64,000 bases of DNA. Origin: Helicobacter aurati (GTDB lineage: Bacteria > Campylobacterota > Campylobacteria > Campylobacterales > Helicobacteraceae). Positions 28,371 to 38,625 of the stretch are shown one piece after another. A model generated the notes under the pieces. That model worked only from the letters and a program-made list of their open reading frames with translations, was not told the origin of the DNA and did not search any database. The stretch's first letter is position 1. Every line of letters begins with the position of its first letter. Location: contig NZ_NXLW01000001.1 in assembly GCF_003364265.1 (NCBI RefSeq), forward strand, positions 186,001-250,000, read 5' to 3'. A program made the translations under genes and the position numbers.

Positions 28371-29369
28371 ATGTATAAAGCTTTATTGGCATTAATACTC
28401 CTTTGCTCATGCGCGCTCGCAGACTCTATTCTAACTTATTCTTTCCCGGATTCTCAAGTGCATGCACAAGGAGATTCAAAGCATAAAGAAGAATCTGCTC
28501 CTTATGGCATTACAGAATCAGAATCTATAACAAAACATCATAAGAATCAACTTACAATAGCTCAAGCGCACAAAGATTCTCAACCAACAAACGTTAAACA
28601 TGCGGCTACGGAACAATCTATTGTCATTGTCGAAAATGGCAAAACCGCTATTGTTACAACTACCAACAAAAATCCTCAACCCCTAAAAATAGGGAAGAAA
28701 ACATTACAATGGATAAAACATCCCAAAGATTCAACAAAATATATCGCTATTATTCCTATTCATTACTATGAAAAAGAAGGCAGCTTTACGCTCAACAATG
28801 GGCAAACACTTAAAATACAACGCGGTAATTACAGACAAGAGAGAATCACTATTACAGATTCTAGCAAGGTAGCACCTAATCAATCCGCTAAGGAACGTAT
28901 ACAAAGAGAACTTGCAGAGGCAAACATTATTTATAAAACTTACACGACAACACGTTATTGGAATACCCCTTTTATCTATCCCATGCAAAGTAAAATCACT
29001 AGCCCTTTTGGTTCTGCTCGAGTATTTAATAATGAAGTAAAAAGTTATCATGGTGGAACAGATTTTCGCGCAAAACAAGGCACACCAATCCAAGCAAGCA
29101 ATGATGGAATAGTCGTGATTGCAAAAGAAAGATTTTTAGCTGGTAAATCAGTCGTTATTAGTCACGGTGAGGGAATCTTTAGTCAATATTATCATTGCAG
29201 TGAGATTAAAGTAAAAGTCGGGCAACAAGTTAAAAAGGGGCAAGTGATTGCATTGAGCGGGAACACGGGCAGAGTGAGCGCGCCTCACCTTCATTTTGGT
29301 TTTATTATCAATGGCATACAAATCGATCCTCTACACTTTATTGACACAATCAATACTTTGTTTGAATAG
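28371..29369 (+). CDS. M23-family zinc metallopeptidase, peptidoglycan hydrolase
   Basis: A 332-residue exported protein (MYKALLALILLCSCALA signal; a Cys in this region could be lipidated). A linker rich in Ser/Lys/His is followed by a middle beta domain and a C-terminal LytM/M23 domain: SYHGGTDFRA (zinc His and Asp), VVISHGEGIFSQYYH, and SAPHLHFGFIINGIQIDP (HLHFG zinc motif). Related endopeptidases set helical cell shape in Helicobacter and Campylobacter. All expected zinc ligands are present. TATAAT lies immediately before the ATG and no strong Shine-Dalgarno is visible. Confidence 0.9.
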   Translation: MYKALLALILLCSCALADSILTYSFPDSQVHAQGDSKHKEESAPYGITESESITKHHKNQLTIAQAHKDSQPTNVKHAATEQSIVIVENGKTAIVTTTNKNPQPLKIGKKTLQWIKHPKDSTKYIAIIPIHYYEKEGSFTLNNGQTLKIQRGNYRQERITITDSSKVAPNQSAKERIQRELAEANIIYKTYTTTRYWNTPFIYPMQSKITSPFGSARVFNNEVKSYHGGTDFRAKQGTPIQASNDGIVVIAKERFLAGKSVVISHGEGIFSQYYHCSEIKVKVGQQVKKGQVIALSGNTGRVSAPHLHFGFIINGIQIDPLHFIDTINTLFE

Positions 29370-29532
29370 ATTTGGCGACTCTATAAGATTCATATTATTT
29401 AGAACATTGCAAAGTTACGATGTTCTAAACTCAACAATCTTTCCTGACTGCAAACTCTCCTCTCCAAGCATTGCTTTGACTAAAAGCTACTACACTAACC
29501 TGTATTAATTTTATTATAAAACAAGGATTCGC

Positions 29533-30807
29533 ATGTTTTTGAAAAACTTTTTGTATAGAATATTCCATATTCGTGATGACGAATTAAAGCTGCTGCTTTT
29601 CGCCTTTCTTTTTATGTTTCTGCTCTTTACTTCCTATTCGCTACTTCGTCCATTACGCGATAGCATGGGTATTGCTGGGGGGACTAGAGATTTAAAATGG
29701 CTCTTTGGTGCGACTTTCATCGTAACATTGTTGGGTTCCGTGATTGCCATGTGGATTAGCTCAATGTGCAAACGTAAAAACTACATCAATGCCGTTTTTG
29801 GGTTTTTTATCAGCAATCTCCTGATTTTCTATGCTTGTTTTTCATTTTTCCCACATGATAGCAATGAATTTACATGGTTAGCGCGCATATTTTTTGTTTG
29901 GACATCTCTTTTTGTGATGTTTGTCTTGAGCACGGCATGGAGTCTTATGAGCGATATTTTTAATAAAGAACAAAGCCATAGACTCTTTGGAATCATCGCA
30001 GCTGGGGTAAGCTTAGGCGGAATAATAGGCTCTAGTATCGTAAGCTTACTTGTTAAGAAAGCAGGAATAGATTCTCTAATCTTGTGTTCAGCCTTACTTC
30101 TATTTATAGCTGCATTGATAAAAAATATATTGCTCTATCAAATACGTAATAGCGATACTTTTTCTGCACGATTTGACGAACCGCTCAATGCTAAAAATCC
30201 TTTTATAGGTTTTAAGATTCTCTTATCTTCAAAATATTTGCTGTTATTCGGGCTATTTATTATCTTACTCTCTTCTACAACAACATTTCTTTATCTTGAA
30301 CAAGCTCGCCTCGTAGAATTACACTTTAGCACAAAGGAAGAACGTACAGCAGCATTCGCTAATATCACGCTTATTGTGCAAACTCTCTCGCTGATTGGGC
30401 AGCTATTTTTGACTGGAAGTATTGCAAAAAGCTTAGGGATACGATTCTTGTTGTGTGTTATTCCATTTTTACTAGGAATAGGCTTCATTGTATTGTGTTT
30501 TACGCACCCTGCTTTCTTGCCGTTTGTTATTATTCTTACATTGCGTAATGTCGGAGAGTACGCGCTGATTAAGCCTGCTCGTGAAATGCTCTTTGTTCCA
30601 TTAGACGGGGATTCCAAATATAAAGTTAAAAATTTCCTAGACACTGTAGTTTATAGAGCAGGCGATGCCCTAAGCGCACAGCTTGAAGGGCTACTAGCGA
30701 ATCAAAGTATTCAAGTGGCTTTATTGAGCGGGGCTATATGCGCATGCTCATGGGGAATATGTGGTTGGATTCTTGGGGAAAAATATCAACACAAGCAGTT
30801 TAAGTAA
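29533..30807 (+). CDS. MFS-fold transporter resembling Npt1/Npt2 (NTT-like) proteins
   Basis: A 424-residue protein with about 12 hydrophobic helices. The opening FTSYSLLRPLRDSMGIAGG and the later SHRLFGIIAAGVSLGGIIGSSIV and LIKPAREMLFVPLD motifs resemble the bacterial ATP:ADP-antiporter-like subgroup of major facilitators. The free-living relatives have no established substrate, so nucleotide exchange should not be assumed. A G6 run lies near 29679-29684. It stands alone on the plus strand. Confidence 0.6.
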   Translation: MFLKNFLYRIFHIRDDELKLLLFAFLFMFLLFTSYSLLRPLRDSMGIAGGTRDLKWLFGATFIVTLLGSVIAMWISSMCKRKNYINAVFGFFISNLLIFYACFSFFPHDSNEFTWLARIFFVWTSLFVMFVLSTAWSLMSDIFNKEQSHRLFGIIAAGVSLGGIIGSSIVSLLVKKAGIDSLILCSALLLFIAALIKNILLYQIRNSDTFSARFDEPLNAKNPFIGFKILLSSKYLLLFGLFIILLSSTTTFLYLEQARLVELHFSTKEERTAAFANITLIVQTLSLIGQLFLTGSIAKSLGIRFLLCVIPFLLGIGFIVLCFTHPAFLPFVIILTLRNVGEYALIKPAREMLFVPLDGDSKYKVKNFLDTVVYRAGDALSAQLEGLLANQSIQVALLSGAICACSWGICGWILGEKYQHKQFK

Positions 30808-30945
30808 AAACAAAACAATAATAACAAATAACTATATTTTGCGCTAATTGCACAGTATTCTTAGTCTTAAATTACTCTATATTTCGATTCAATATTGAGA
30901 TCTCAATCAAAATAATTCAATGACTCAATATCGAATCCATGCAAC

Positions 30946-32604
30946 TTAATGCGCCACAGCCTCGCTAATACCTATTCCTGTCTGCGCCCTAAAATCTTGT
31001 GCTTTAAAACCAGATTTATCAATGCTTGCACGTTTGCTATTGTCAATTTTAGAAATTACATAGATTGCTATAAAAGAAATGGGCATACTAAAAAGCGCGG
31101 GGTGTTTATAAGGAAAAATTGCATGCTCAAAATGTAGTACATCCACCCATACACTTGGACTTAGAATAACCAACAATAACACAGTTAAAAGCCCAATTAA
31201 CCCACCATACAAGACGCCATTTGTTGTAAGATTCTTCCAATAAATACACAATAAAATGATAGGGAAATTCACACTAGCTGCAATCGCAAACGCTAATCCC
31301 ACCGTGAAAGCAACATTTTGATTCTTAAATGCGATACCTAAGAAAATAGCTAAGATCCCTAACATAATCGTTGAAGCTTTAGTAACTCGCATTTCAAGCT
31401 TGGGATCACATTTACCGTTTTTAATCACATTGACAAATAAATCATGACTAATCGCACTTGCCCCAGAAATTGCAAGTCCCGCCACAACGGCTAAAATAGT
31501 CGCGAACGCCACAGCCGAAATAAAGCCGTATAAAACATTGCCACCCAATACTTTTGAGAGTACTACCGCCTCCATGTTTGGAGCTACAGTGAATTTCCCA
31601 TTTGAATCAATAAATTCAGGGTTGCCAAGCAGGAATGCAATCGCCCCAAAACCAATAATAAAAGTTAGTATGTAAAAATAACCAATCAAGCCTGTTGCAA
31701 AAAATACAGATTTTCTCGCTTCTTTGGCATCTTTTACTGTAAAAAATCGCATTAAAATATGGGGTAATCCAGCCGTGCCAAACATCAATGCAAGCCCTAA
31801 AGATAGCGCGGATACAGGATCAGGCAGAAATGTACCCGGAGCCATAATAGCCGCACCCTTTTCGTGATTCCGAATGGCTGTTTCAAAATAATATTGCAAA
31901 TTGAAATCTGTAAGATAAAGCACCATAATCGCCATAAAACTTGCTCCGCCAAGCAAAAGACAGGCTTTAATGATTTGTACCCATGTCGTTGCGTGCATTC
32001 CGCCAAAAGCAACATAACAAATCATTAAGATTCCTACAAGTATTACAGCAGTACTATATGGTAATCCAAAAAGCACTTGAATAAGCCCACCAGCCCCAAC
32101 CATTTGGGCAATCAAGTAAAACACTACTACGCTAAGACCGCTAATAGCAGAAATGGTACGTACCTTTTTTGATTCTAAGCGATAGGCAACAATGTCTGCA
32201 AAAGTATATTTACCGAGATTCCGAAATTTTTCAGCAATCAGAAACAATACGATAGGCCATCCAACTAAGAATCCAATCGAATAAATCAATCCATCGAATC
32301 CATTGACAAAAACAAGTCCAACAATCCCTAAGAAACTTGCTGCACTCATATAATCTCCAGCAATAGCAATGCCATTTTGAACTCCTGTAATATTTCCTCC
32401 TGCGGTATAAAATCCAGAAGCAGACTGTGATTTTTTACTCGAATAATAAGTAATACCCAAAGTGGCTAATACAAAAACTACAAACATGCTAATTGCAATA
32501 TAATTAATCGGTGCTTTTTCTGCGCCGCTTACATCAATGCTTGCTGCAAAACCCTGTATTGTTGCAACAAACATAAACAATAAAATTACACTTACTTTTT
32601 TCAT
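30946..32604 (-). CDS. actP: Cation/acetate symporter ActP
   Basis: A 552-residue sodium:solute symporter with a signal-like first helix (ending near AAS at residue 22) and about 13 membrane segments. Typical parts are [56 protein letters not shown] and [13 protein letters not shown]. It imports acetate and related short acids. It follows a DUF485 gene as in other proteobacterial acetate operons (yjcH-actP). An acs gene is not in the window. Confidence 0.92.
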   Translation of the reverse strand: MKKVSVILLFMFVATIQGFAASIDVSGAEKAPINYIAISMFVVFVLATLGITYYSSKKSQSASGFYTAGGNITGVQNGIAIAGDYMSAASFLGIVGLVFVNGFDGLIYSIGFLVGWPIVLFLIAEKFRNLGKYTFADIVAYRLESKKVRTISAISGLSVVVFYLIAQMVGAGGLIQVLFGLPYSTAVILVGILMICYVAFGGMHATTWVQIIKACLLLGGASFMAIMVLYLTDFNLQYYFETAIRNHEKGAAIMAPGTFLPDPVSALSLGLALMFGTAGLPHILMRFFTVKDAKEARKSVFFATGLIGYFYILTFIIGFGAIAFLLGNPEFIDSNGKFTVAPNMEAVVLSKVLGGNVLYGFISAVAFATILAVVAGLAISGASAISHDLFVNVIKNGKCDPKLEMRVTKASTIMLGILAIFLGIAFKNQNVAFTVGLAFAIAASVNFPIILLCIYWKNLTTNGVLYGGLIGLLTVLLLVILSPSVWVDVLHFEHAIFPYKHPALFSMPISFIAIYVISKIDNSKRASIDKSGFKAQDFRAQTGIGISEAVAH

Positions 32605-32736
32605 ATTTATCCTTAAATAATCTATAAATTTTATTACCCTATGATTGCAATAGTAAATATTCTTTCATTGGATAAAGGTTTTACGTATTCCAAAGAATAG
32701 TCAGAGACAAATGCGATTCGTTTGGCATTGTTGTTC

Positions 32737-33075
32737 TTACTGTTCTTTCATTTCTTGAATTAATCCCGTCCTCTCCATTTCCTCTATCACTTCTGCTTGC
32801 TCTTTATCAAAGTACTTATTGGCAAACAACGTATAAACTCCTGTACTTATAATGGATAAGACAATAATAAATACGCCGACTATAATGCCTAAACTTATTG
32901 AGCTAGGTCCTAAACGATAACCCAAAACTTCAGGGAAGAATCCAACACTTGCAATAAATACATAATAGCAAACAAAAATCACTAGGGACAAATACACAGA
33001 AAATTTATTTCTAAAAAAGACGAATTTTTCAAATCTTTTTTTTACTTCTTCTTTTGAGGCTAATGGTTTACTCAT
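32737..33075 (-). CDS. DUF485 (YjcH-like) inner-membrane protein
   Basis: A 112-residue protein with two hydrophobic helices (residues about 27-50 and 60-85), with the family pattern RFEKFVFFRNKFSVYLSLVIFVCYYVFI. It sits just upstream of actP on the same strand, the standard arrangement. It probably helps assembly or function of the acetate symporter. An A8 run lies in codons 8-11. Confidence 0.88.
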   Translation of the reverse strand: MSKPLASKEEVKKRFEKFVFFRNKFSVYLSLVIFVCYYVFIASVGFFPEVLGYRLGPSSISLGIIVGVFIIVLSIISTGVYTLFANKYFDKEQAEVIEEMERTGLIQEMKEQ

Positions 33076-33182
33076 GACAATTCCTTATCTTAACGTTGAC
33101 ACTTTAATTCATTTAAAAGCTAGTTAATAATGTAACAAAAAAAGAAAATAAATCAAAAAATACTCTATTGGACATTTCATTT

Positions 33183-33204
33183 TTTAATGGCTTGTTCCAT
33201 TAAA
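33183..33204. promoter_or_regulatory. Perfect 8-bp inverted repeat upstream of the DUF485-actP operon
   Basis: TTTAATGG, six bases, then CCATTAAA, about 110 bases upstream of the operon start in an otherwise AT-rich 282-base gap. It could be an operator for acetate control or the end of a transcript. There is no T-run. Confidence 0.35.
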
Positions 33205-33357
33205 GTAACATAATAAAGAATATGCGAGTATTTACTTCACAACTAGATAAGATAGTAAACATTAAAATGCAGATTCTTAGAACATTTGTGAAGAAATTAT
33301 TATGAAATAAAAATAATCCTAATATTATATTGTTTCAATTTATATATTCCTAGCTCT

Positions 33358-34206
33358 TCAATCTAATAATTTCTCCCAGATAATATCGCTCCAATTGACT
33401 TTTATACTGCATGTTGAAGCACGTGAGTAGATATTTTGAACTTCTTGTGAATTGTCTTTCTGATTGTGTCCAATATGCGTAATAAGCGGAGGTAAAACAT
33501 GTATTTGCGTATTGCACTTTTTACTATTGCTATTTTTCTTTGCATAAATCAAGGCTAATGTTGCTTCCTTATCCAATCTAGGATACACAAAGCGCACAGA
33601 ATCAACACTCAAACCGTATTGCATTAATAGTAGCATTAATGTAGCAAGATTAGAAGATGGGTAACAAAAGAACATTTTACCATTTGGCTTTAATATCTTT
33701 CTTGTAGATTCTAACAAATTTTCCAAAGGGAGAAAGCTGCTTTGCCTAGCCTCTGCTTTTAATCGATTCTGTGAATGCAATGAAGAATCATAAAACGGTG
33801 GATTGGACACCACCATATCAAAACTCTGCCAAAGGGATTGCGTAGCTAGGCTGCCCTTTAGAGAATATAATTTTGTTCTCTCTGTGTTGTAATCTATACA
33901 AAAAGATTCTATGCTCGTTTTATCAAGAAAAAGCTCGCATGATCCAGCCAAAAAACAAGCACTAATGTCGTTGCTCAAAGCATTTTTGACACTAAGTAAA
34001 ACATATTCTCTTTGTCTTTCGATTCCAAATAACTTTATATTGCAATCTCGTGCGCAAAGTAACCCTAAAATCCCACTGCCACTGCCAATATCTAAGACTT
34101 TCGCATTAGCCCGCAAATAGGGTCGCAAAAAATCCCATAGAAAAAGAGTATCGCTGTTATAGCAATAACCCTCTGTAATTTGATAGATTCGCAATTTTTT
34201 CAACAA
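33358..34206 (-). CDS. tRNA1(Val) adenine-N6-methyltransferase-like protein (TrmN6 type)
   Basis: A 282-residue class I SAM methyltransferase. VLDIGSGSGILGLLCA is the SAM loop and VVSNPPFYDSSLHSQNRLKAEARQ holds the NPPF motif of N6-adenine methyltransferases plus the family's following Arg-rich element. The N-terminus (RIYQITEGYCYNSDTLFLWDF) matches the TrmN6 group. No ATG is available; start is TTG at 34206 or 34203, overlapping the ribD stop. The RNA target is inferred. Confidence 0.8.
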   Translation of the reverse strand: MLKKLRIYQITEGYCYNSDTLFLWDFLRPYLRANAKVLDIGSGSGILGLLCARDCNIKLFGIERQREYVLLSVKNALSNDISACFLAGSCELFLDKTSIESFCIDYNTERTKLYSLKGSLATQSLWQSFDMVVSNPPFYDSSLHSQNRLKAEARQSSFLPLENLLESTRKILKPNGKMFFCYPSSNLATLMLLLMQYGLSVDSVRFVYPRLDKEATLALIYAKKNSNSKKCNTQIHVLPPLITHIGHNQKDNSQEVQNIYSRASTCSIKVNWSDIIWEKLLD

Positions 34207-35429
34207 TCTCTATCCCTGATAAGCCAATAAACAATATTCCGTTGCAAATCCTCAATCTTTCTACCAGCTTTCTTTTGCCAAAAATCCAATAAACTATAAG
34301 TGTGTGATAATGAAAAGCCATGCCGTTGCAACACATCTATTGGAATCTCTTCATTGCATAAAGCATTGGAAAATGTAGAAAGTGTTGGAGCAATGTATCC
34401 CAAAATAGAATCAACAATAAAAGGAGTGCGTTGCTCTTGCACACCACATTCTTCAAGCAATGATATAAGAAAAGCAAATCCGCCCTCAATCACAATGAAA
34501 CCGCTAGTTGGTAATTCTTGCACATTACGCGCAATATGTACATTTCTATTGCCGATACGAAATTTTTGTAAATCTTTAGAATCTAATGTTTTACTAAGAA
34601 CAAAAATTGTAGGTAATTTAGAATCTGTATAGGGAGCAATGCTAAAGCGATTATCAAGCAAAGGATTATCATGTCGCAATGTTTCACCAGAAATAACAAT
34701 ATAATCTGCGACACATCGCATATTATGCGTAAAGATTCGAGAATCCATATTACTAATCACACCATTGTGATAAGTACCATCTAATCTCTGTGCTATTTTA
34801 AAAAGAGTAAAGTGAGATTTCTCTTGCCATACTAAAAAAGGATAAAGTAACTTGCTAGCTTCCGAGAAAAGAACGTTTTGTGTAATTGGAATATTACGCA
34901 ACGTTTGAAATCCTCCGCTAGCTTTTGATGTAGGCTCACTACATCCAACAAAAATTCTATTGGGCTGTATTGCCGCTATAAGTTTTGCGCAAGGTGGCGT
35001 TTTACCGTGATGATTGCACGGCTCAAGCGTTATAAACAAATCGCATTCATAAAATATTCCACAATGAAATCGCATAAGAAAATCATAAATTTTTTCAGAA
35101 CATGTTTCTGTTTGGAAAGATTCAATCACGGATTGCACAAAAGAATCTGCGGGTACATTCTGCGGTATGCTGCACGTAAAATACTCTTTTTGTGCGACAA
35201 AAGCTTGGCTAAGAATTTCACGTTTTCTTATATCACTTGCAAAGAAATACAATAATGCTTCTTGACAGGCTAATACTTCTGCATGTGGCATTCCGACTTT
35301 ATAATGCGCTTGGAGAGCAATAATTTCATTATTGGCAACAATAAGTGCACCTACTGCAGGATTGGGAAGCGTTAATGTCTGAAATTGCCATGCGTAATCA
35401 ATAGCAAGCCGCATAAAATGAGAATCCAT
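34200..35429 (-). CDS. ribD: Riboflavin biosynthesis deaminase/reductase RibD
   Basis: A 409-residue bifunctional enzyme from ATG 35429 (AAGG, 6 bases, ATG). The N-terminal deaminase has LPNPAVGALIV, the zinc His and Glu in PHAEVLAC, and LEPCNHHGKTPPCAKLI. About 65 residues between PHAE and EPCNH form an insertion longer than usual. The C-terminal reductase is more divergent (TLRHDNPLLDNR, FIVIEGGFAFLISLLEE). It makes the pyrimidine precursor of riboflavin. Confidence 0.9.
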   Translation of the reverse strand: MDSHFMRLAIDYAWQFQTLTLPNPAVGALIVANNEIIALQAHYKVGMPHAEVLACQEALLYFFASDIRKREILSQAFVAQKEYFTCSIPQNVPADSFVQSVIESFQTETCSEKIYDFLMRFHCGIFYECDLFITLEPCNHHGKTPPCAKLIAAIQPNRIFVGCSEPTSKASGGFQTLRNIPITQNVLFSEASKLLYPFLVWQEKSHFTLFKIAQRLDGTYHNGVISNMDSRIFTHNMRCVADYIVISGETLRHDNPLLDNRFSIAPYTDSKLPTIFVLSKTLDSKDLQKFRIGNRNVHIARNVQELPTSGFIVIEGGFAFLISLLEECGVQEQRTPFIVDSILGYIAPTLSTFSNALCNEEIPIDVLQRHGFSLSHTYSLLDFWQKKAGRKIEDLQRNIVYWLIRDRDC

Positions 35430-35642
35430 AAACAACCTTAACGATAAATAAACAAATAGAACGAACTTAGGATTGTAACCAAATTACCCGACTTTATCAA
35501 GAATACTCTCAATGCCTAGAAGAATCATACAAAACTATCTACTTGACAAATGAGAGTTTACTAATTAAATTTTTGGAAATTATCCGTTTTTTTGTATAAT
35601 AAGCAGTAATTTCTGTTTAAATCAAGGAAACTTATAAGAATC

Positions 35643-37514
35643 ATGGATAAGGTAGCGAGTATAAAGTTTGACGATACCAAGCAAATTCTCTCTTTTTTTC
35701 GTAGTAAAAAGTCTTTGCAACACTATCTACAACATGAAAGAAATTATTCTACTTTGCCATTACTTCAAGTAAACAACCTCAATGTGTCGTTTTTTCATGA
35801 TACAGATTCTAAAGATTCCTCCGCATTTGGATTAAAAGATATTTCCTTTACGCTCGGACATGGAGAAAGAATAGGCATAGTGGGAGAAAGTGGCAGTGGG
35901 AAAAGCCTTTTAATGCGCGTGATTATGGGATTAGAACATCATATTCATTTACAGACTGGTCAAATATTCTTTGAAAACATAGACATACTTGCACTGCAAG
36001 AATGGAAAACACAACCGACAAAAACAAATCAGACATCTACAATACGTTATAAAAAACAAGGTTTCGGTACAAGCAAGAAGATGCGGGCTTTGCTGGGAAA
36101 GGATATAGCCTACATCCCACAAGACACTCTAAACGCACTCAATCCAACGCATACGGTATTTAAACAAATTGAAGAAATACTCATTTTACATAAAGACACC
36201 TTGCATTACAAAACTTCGCAACAAGGATTATCTCCTAAGCAAATACGCAAGCAATACATTCTTGATCTTTGTCAAGAATTGGGTTTAGAATCTTCCATTT
36301 TGAAGAGATTCCCTCATGAATTAAGCGGAGGACAAAGACAAAGAGTTATCATTTGCATGGCACTTGCTAGCAAGCCCAAGCTTATTATTTGTGATGAACC
36401 TACAACTGCGCTTGACGCGAATCTTACCCTGCAAACTATACAACTACTCAAATCTATCTCGAGAACCTATCGCATTGGTATGCTATTTGTTACACACGAC
36501 TTAGGGTTGCTTACTCATTTTTGCAAAAAAATAATGATTATGCAAAATGGAGCAATTATCGAAACAATTCACAACCTCAAAGACGATATGATAAAGTATT
36601 CCAAAAACTCTTATAACTTCACGTGTAATTATACAAATAATCTTTTTGAAGCAAATTTCCTTACACCAAAATTTTTGCTTGAATCTACCTTAAATAAAGA
36701 AGCTATAACAGATTCTTTAAACAAAAAAAAAGCTATGCAACTAGAAGATTTCAGTGTTGGAATCTATAAGCATCGTTTTTTCAATAAATATTTTCAAGCG
36801 ATAACAAAAAATATCTCTTTTAGTTTGCAAGAAGGGAAAACGCTCGGAGTGATAGGGCAAAGTGGCAGCGGGAAGAGCACACTTGCACAAGGTATTGTTC
36901 ACTTAATGCACACACAAGGACAAGATAGCTACTTTGGCAAACAGCTTTCATCTAACGGCATATTAGACAAACAAAACCTTAAGAAATTTCGCGATATTGT
37001 GCAAATTGTCTTTCAAGATTCTACAAGTTCTCTCAATCCAAGATTTCGTGTTCAAGAATTAGTAAGCGAAGGTTTGACATTACGCGGCATTCCAAAGCCT
37101 CAAATTGCAAAAACTATTGAAGAAATTTTTACATTTTTGCAACTTGAAAAACATCTACTTTCACGTTATCCTAAGGAATTGAGCGGCGGGCAAAGGCAGA
37201 GAGTTGCTATTGCTAGAGCGATGGTTTTAAAACCCAAGATTCTGATTTTAGACGAACCAACAAGTGCACTTGATAAATTTGTCCAGAAAAAAACACTGAA
37301 TCTTTTACAAGATATGCAAAAAATATTTTCTTTGAGTTATGTTTTTATCACCCATGATTTAGATGTTTTGGCGCATATATGCGATGATGTGTTAGTTCTC
37401 CACCAAGGAAAAGTGATTGAATCTTGCGACGTATATACTCTCTTACATTATCCTAAACATGAATACACACAACAATTGGTTGCAATGCATCAAAGTTCGA
37501 ATAAATTTTATTAA
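35643..37514 (+). CDS. Peptide/nickel-type ABC transporter, double ATP-binding protein (YejF-like)
   Basis: A 623-residue protein with two ATPase domains in one chain. Domain 1: Walker A GESGSGKS, signature ELSGGQRQR, Walker B LIICDEPTTALD. Domain 2: GQSGSGKS, ELSGGQRQR, LILDEPTSALD. The C-terminal tails resemble oligopeptide importers. No permease or binding protein is adjacent. An A9 run (36723-36731) sits in the linker between domains, coding KKK. An N-terminal 40-residue extension precedes the first domain. The transported substrate is unknown. Confidence 0.88.
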   Translation: MDKVASIKFDDTKQILSFFRSKKSLQHYLQHERNYSTLPLLQVNNLNVSFFHDTDSKDSSAFGLKDISFTLGHGERIGIVGESGSGKSLLMRVIMGLEHHIHLQTGQIFFENIDILALQEWKTQPTKTNQTSTIRYKKQGFGTSKKMRALLGKDIAYIPQDTLNALNPTHTVFKQIEEILILHKDTLHYKTSQQGLSPKQIRKQYILDLCQELGLESSILKRFPHELSGGQRQRVIICMALASKPKLIICDEPTTALDANLTLQTIQLLKSISRTYRIGMLFVTHDLGLLTHFCKKIMIMQNGAIIETIHNLKDDMIKYSKNSYNFTCNYTNNLFEANFLTPKFLLESTLNKEAITDSLNKKKAMQLEDFSVGIYKHRFFNKYFQAITKNISFSLQEGKTLGVIGQSGSGKSTLAQGIVHLMHTQGQDSYFGKQLSSNGILDKQNLKKFRDIVQIVFQDSTSSLNPRFRVQELVSEGLTLRGIPKPQIAKTIEEIFTFLQLEKHLLSRYPKELSGGQRQRVAIARAMVLKPKILILDEPTSALDKFVQKKTLNLLQDMQKIFSLSYVFITHDLDVLAHICDDVLVLHQGKVIESCDVYTLLHYPKHEYTQQLVAMHQSSNKFY

Positions 37515-37526
37515 AGGAGATAAACA

Positions 37527-38141
37527 ATGAAAAATGTGGCATTATTTATAGATTGCGATAGGCTTGAGGTAGCCTTTATGACTGTTATTTTTGATTACTT
37601 TCATAATAATGGATACAACGTTTGTGTCAAGAGAGCCTATATCACAAAAAATACATTGGACTCGTGGTACAACCAGCTTGAGAAGCATTGCTTTCGGGTA
37701 GTGCTTGGTAGTAATCAGTCCAATAGCGACATGAAATTAGCCATAGATGTTGCAAAAGCAATCTACGCGGGCAAATATGATAGCGTAGCTATTGCGTCAA
37801 ACTATCGTGAGTTTATTATTTTAGCAAGCGAGATTCAATCAATGGGGTTAGAATCTCTTTGCTTCTATCAATACTCTAAGGGCAATGAGCCTGTGCTTAA
37901 ACGTGCATATAATACAATCTACAATCTTGAACCCAATAAAGAGAGAGAGGGCTTTGAGGTTGTCGAAGATTCTGAAGATATATTTGCAGCCCTTGAAATG
38001 GCAATTGAAGGCTTGGACTCCAACCTTTTAGAGCAAAGACTAACCAATGATACAGCTACAAAACAGCAAAAAGAAAAAAAAAGAAAACCTCGTTCCAACC
38101 AAGAAACAGCCACTAGCACGCGCAAAAAACAATCGTCTTAG
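37527..38141 (+). CDS. NYN/DUF88-like (LabA-type) protein with altered acidic site
   Basis: A 204-residue protein starting MKNVALFIDCDRLE, the first NYN-domain strand with Asp9 and Asp11. SNSDMKLAID (Asp68, Asp74) is the second acidic motif. The third motif, normally S-x-D-x-D-F, reads SNYREF (residues 91-96), so one Asp is Tyr and the other Glu. The C-terminus is a long basic tail ending RKKQSS, suited to nucleic-acid binding. NYN proteins are PIN-like RNases; activity here is uncertain. It follows the ABC gene by 12 bases. Confidence 0.75.
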   Translation: MKNVALFIDCDRLEVAFMTVIFDYFHNNGYNVCVKRAYITKNTLDSWYNQLEKHCFRVVLGSNQSNSDMKLAIDVAKAIYAGKYDSVAIASNYREFIILASEIQSMGLESLCFYQYSKGNEPVLKRAYNTIYNLEPNKEREGFEVVEDSEDIFAALEMAIEGLDSNLLEQRLTNDTATKQQKEKKRKPRSNQETATSTRKKQSS

Positions 38142-38184
38142 TCTATTTCACAAAATTGTATGTATTCAAACATAAGGAGGAAAC

Positions 38185-38610
38185 ATGGCAGATGCAATAA
38201 AAATCTTATTTGGTGTAAGCGACACGGAAGAATGTAGAAAAGCTATTCCTACAATCATCAAGCTTTTTGCGAGACGCAGCGAAATCGAACTAACACTTTT
38301 GCATGTCATACCCGAAACAATTGTGCTAGCAGAAAGCGGCATTGTGGATTATGCTTCATTGGAGCATTTAAAACAAGAAGAATCAAATGAGATTCTCAAT
38401 AAATTTGCGAGCATTTTTAATAATGAAGGCATAATATGTAAGAAAATCCTTCGCAATGGAAATCCCATTGATGTTGTACTTGAAATTGCAAATGAATTTG
38501 ACTTATTGGTAATTGGAGCAAGCGAATCTTCTTTGCTGCTTAGAATCTTTAATTCACATCAAAATAGCTTTATTAATTCCTCACCTATTCCAGTCTTAGT
38601 CGCTAAGTAA
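38185..38610 (+). CDS. Universal stress protein UspA family
   Basis: A 141-residue single Usp domain: ILFGVSDTEECRKAIPTII at the N-terminus, LTLLHVIPET, then LLVIGASESSLLLRIFNSHQNSFINSSPIPVLVAK. The nucleotide loop usually reads G-x2-G-x9-G-S/T; here Gly positions are largely replaced (GASESSLLLRI), so ATP binding may be weak. The Shine-Dalgarno is strong (AAGGAGGAAAC). It follows the NYN-like gene. Confidence 0.85.
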   Translation: MADAIKILFGVSDTEECRKAIPTIIKLFARRSEIELTLLHVIPETIVLAESGIVDYASLEHLKQEESNEILNKFASIFNNEGIICKKILRNGNPIDVVLEIANEFDLLVIGASESSLLLRIFNSHQNSFINSSPIPVLVAK

Positions 38611-38625
38611 TATTGAGAGACATTT

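Noticed and set aside
29679-29684. G6 run in the MFS-like transporter as a second phase-variation tract
   Set aside because: Six G coding conserved-looking Gly-Gly is too short for high slippage in this context.
33223-33306. 27-codon frame beginning MRVFTSQLDK in the actP upstream gap
   Set aside because: No ribosome-binding site and no recognisable membrane or toxin-like pattern.
36723-36731. A9 run in the double-ATPase ABC gene as a switch
   Set aside because: It lies late in the gene in a Lys-rich linker of an AT-rich genome; unlike flgS there is no known precedent, so it is only mentioned in the gene entry.
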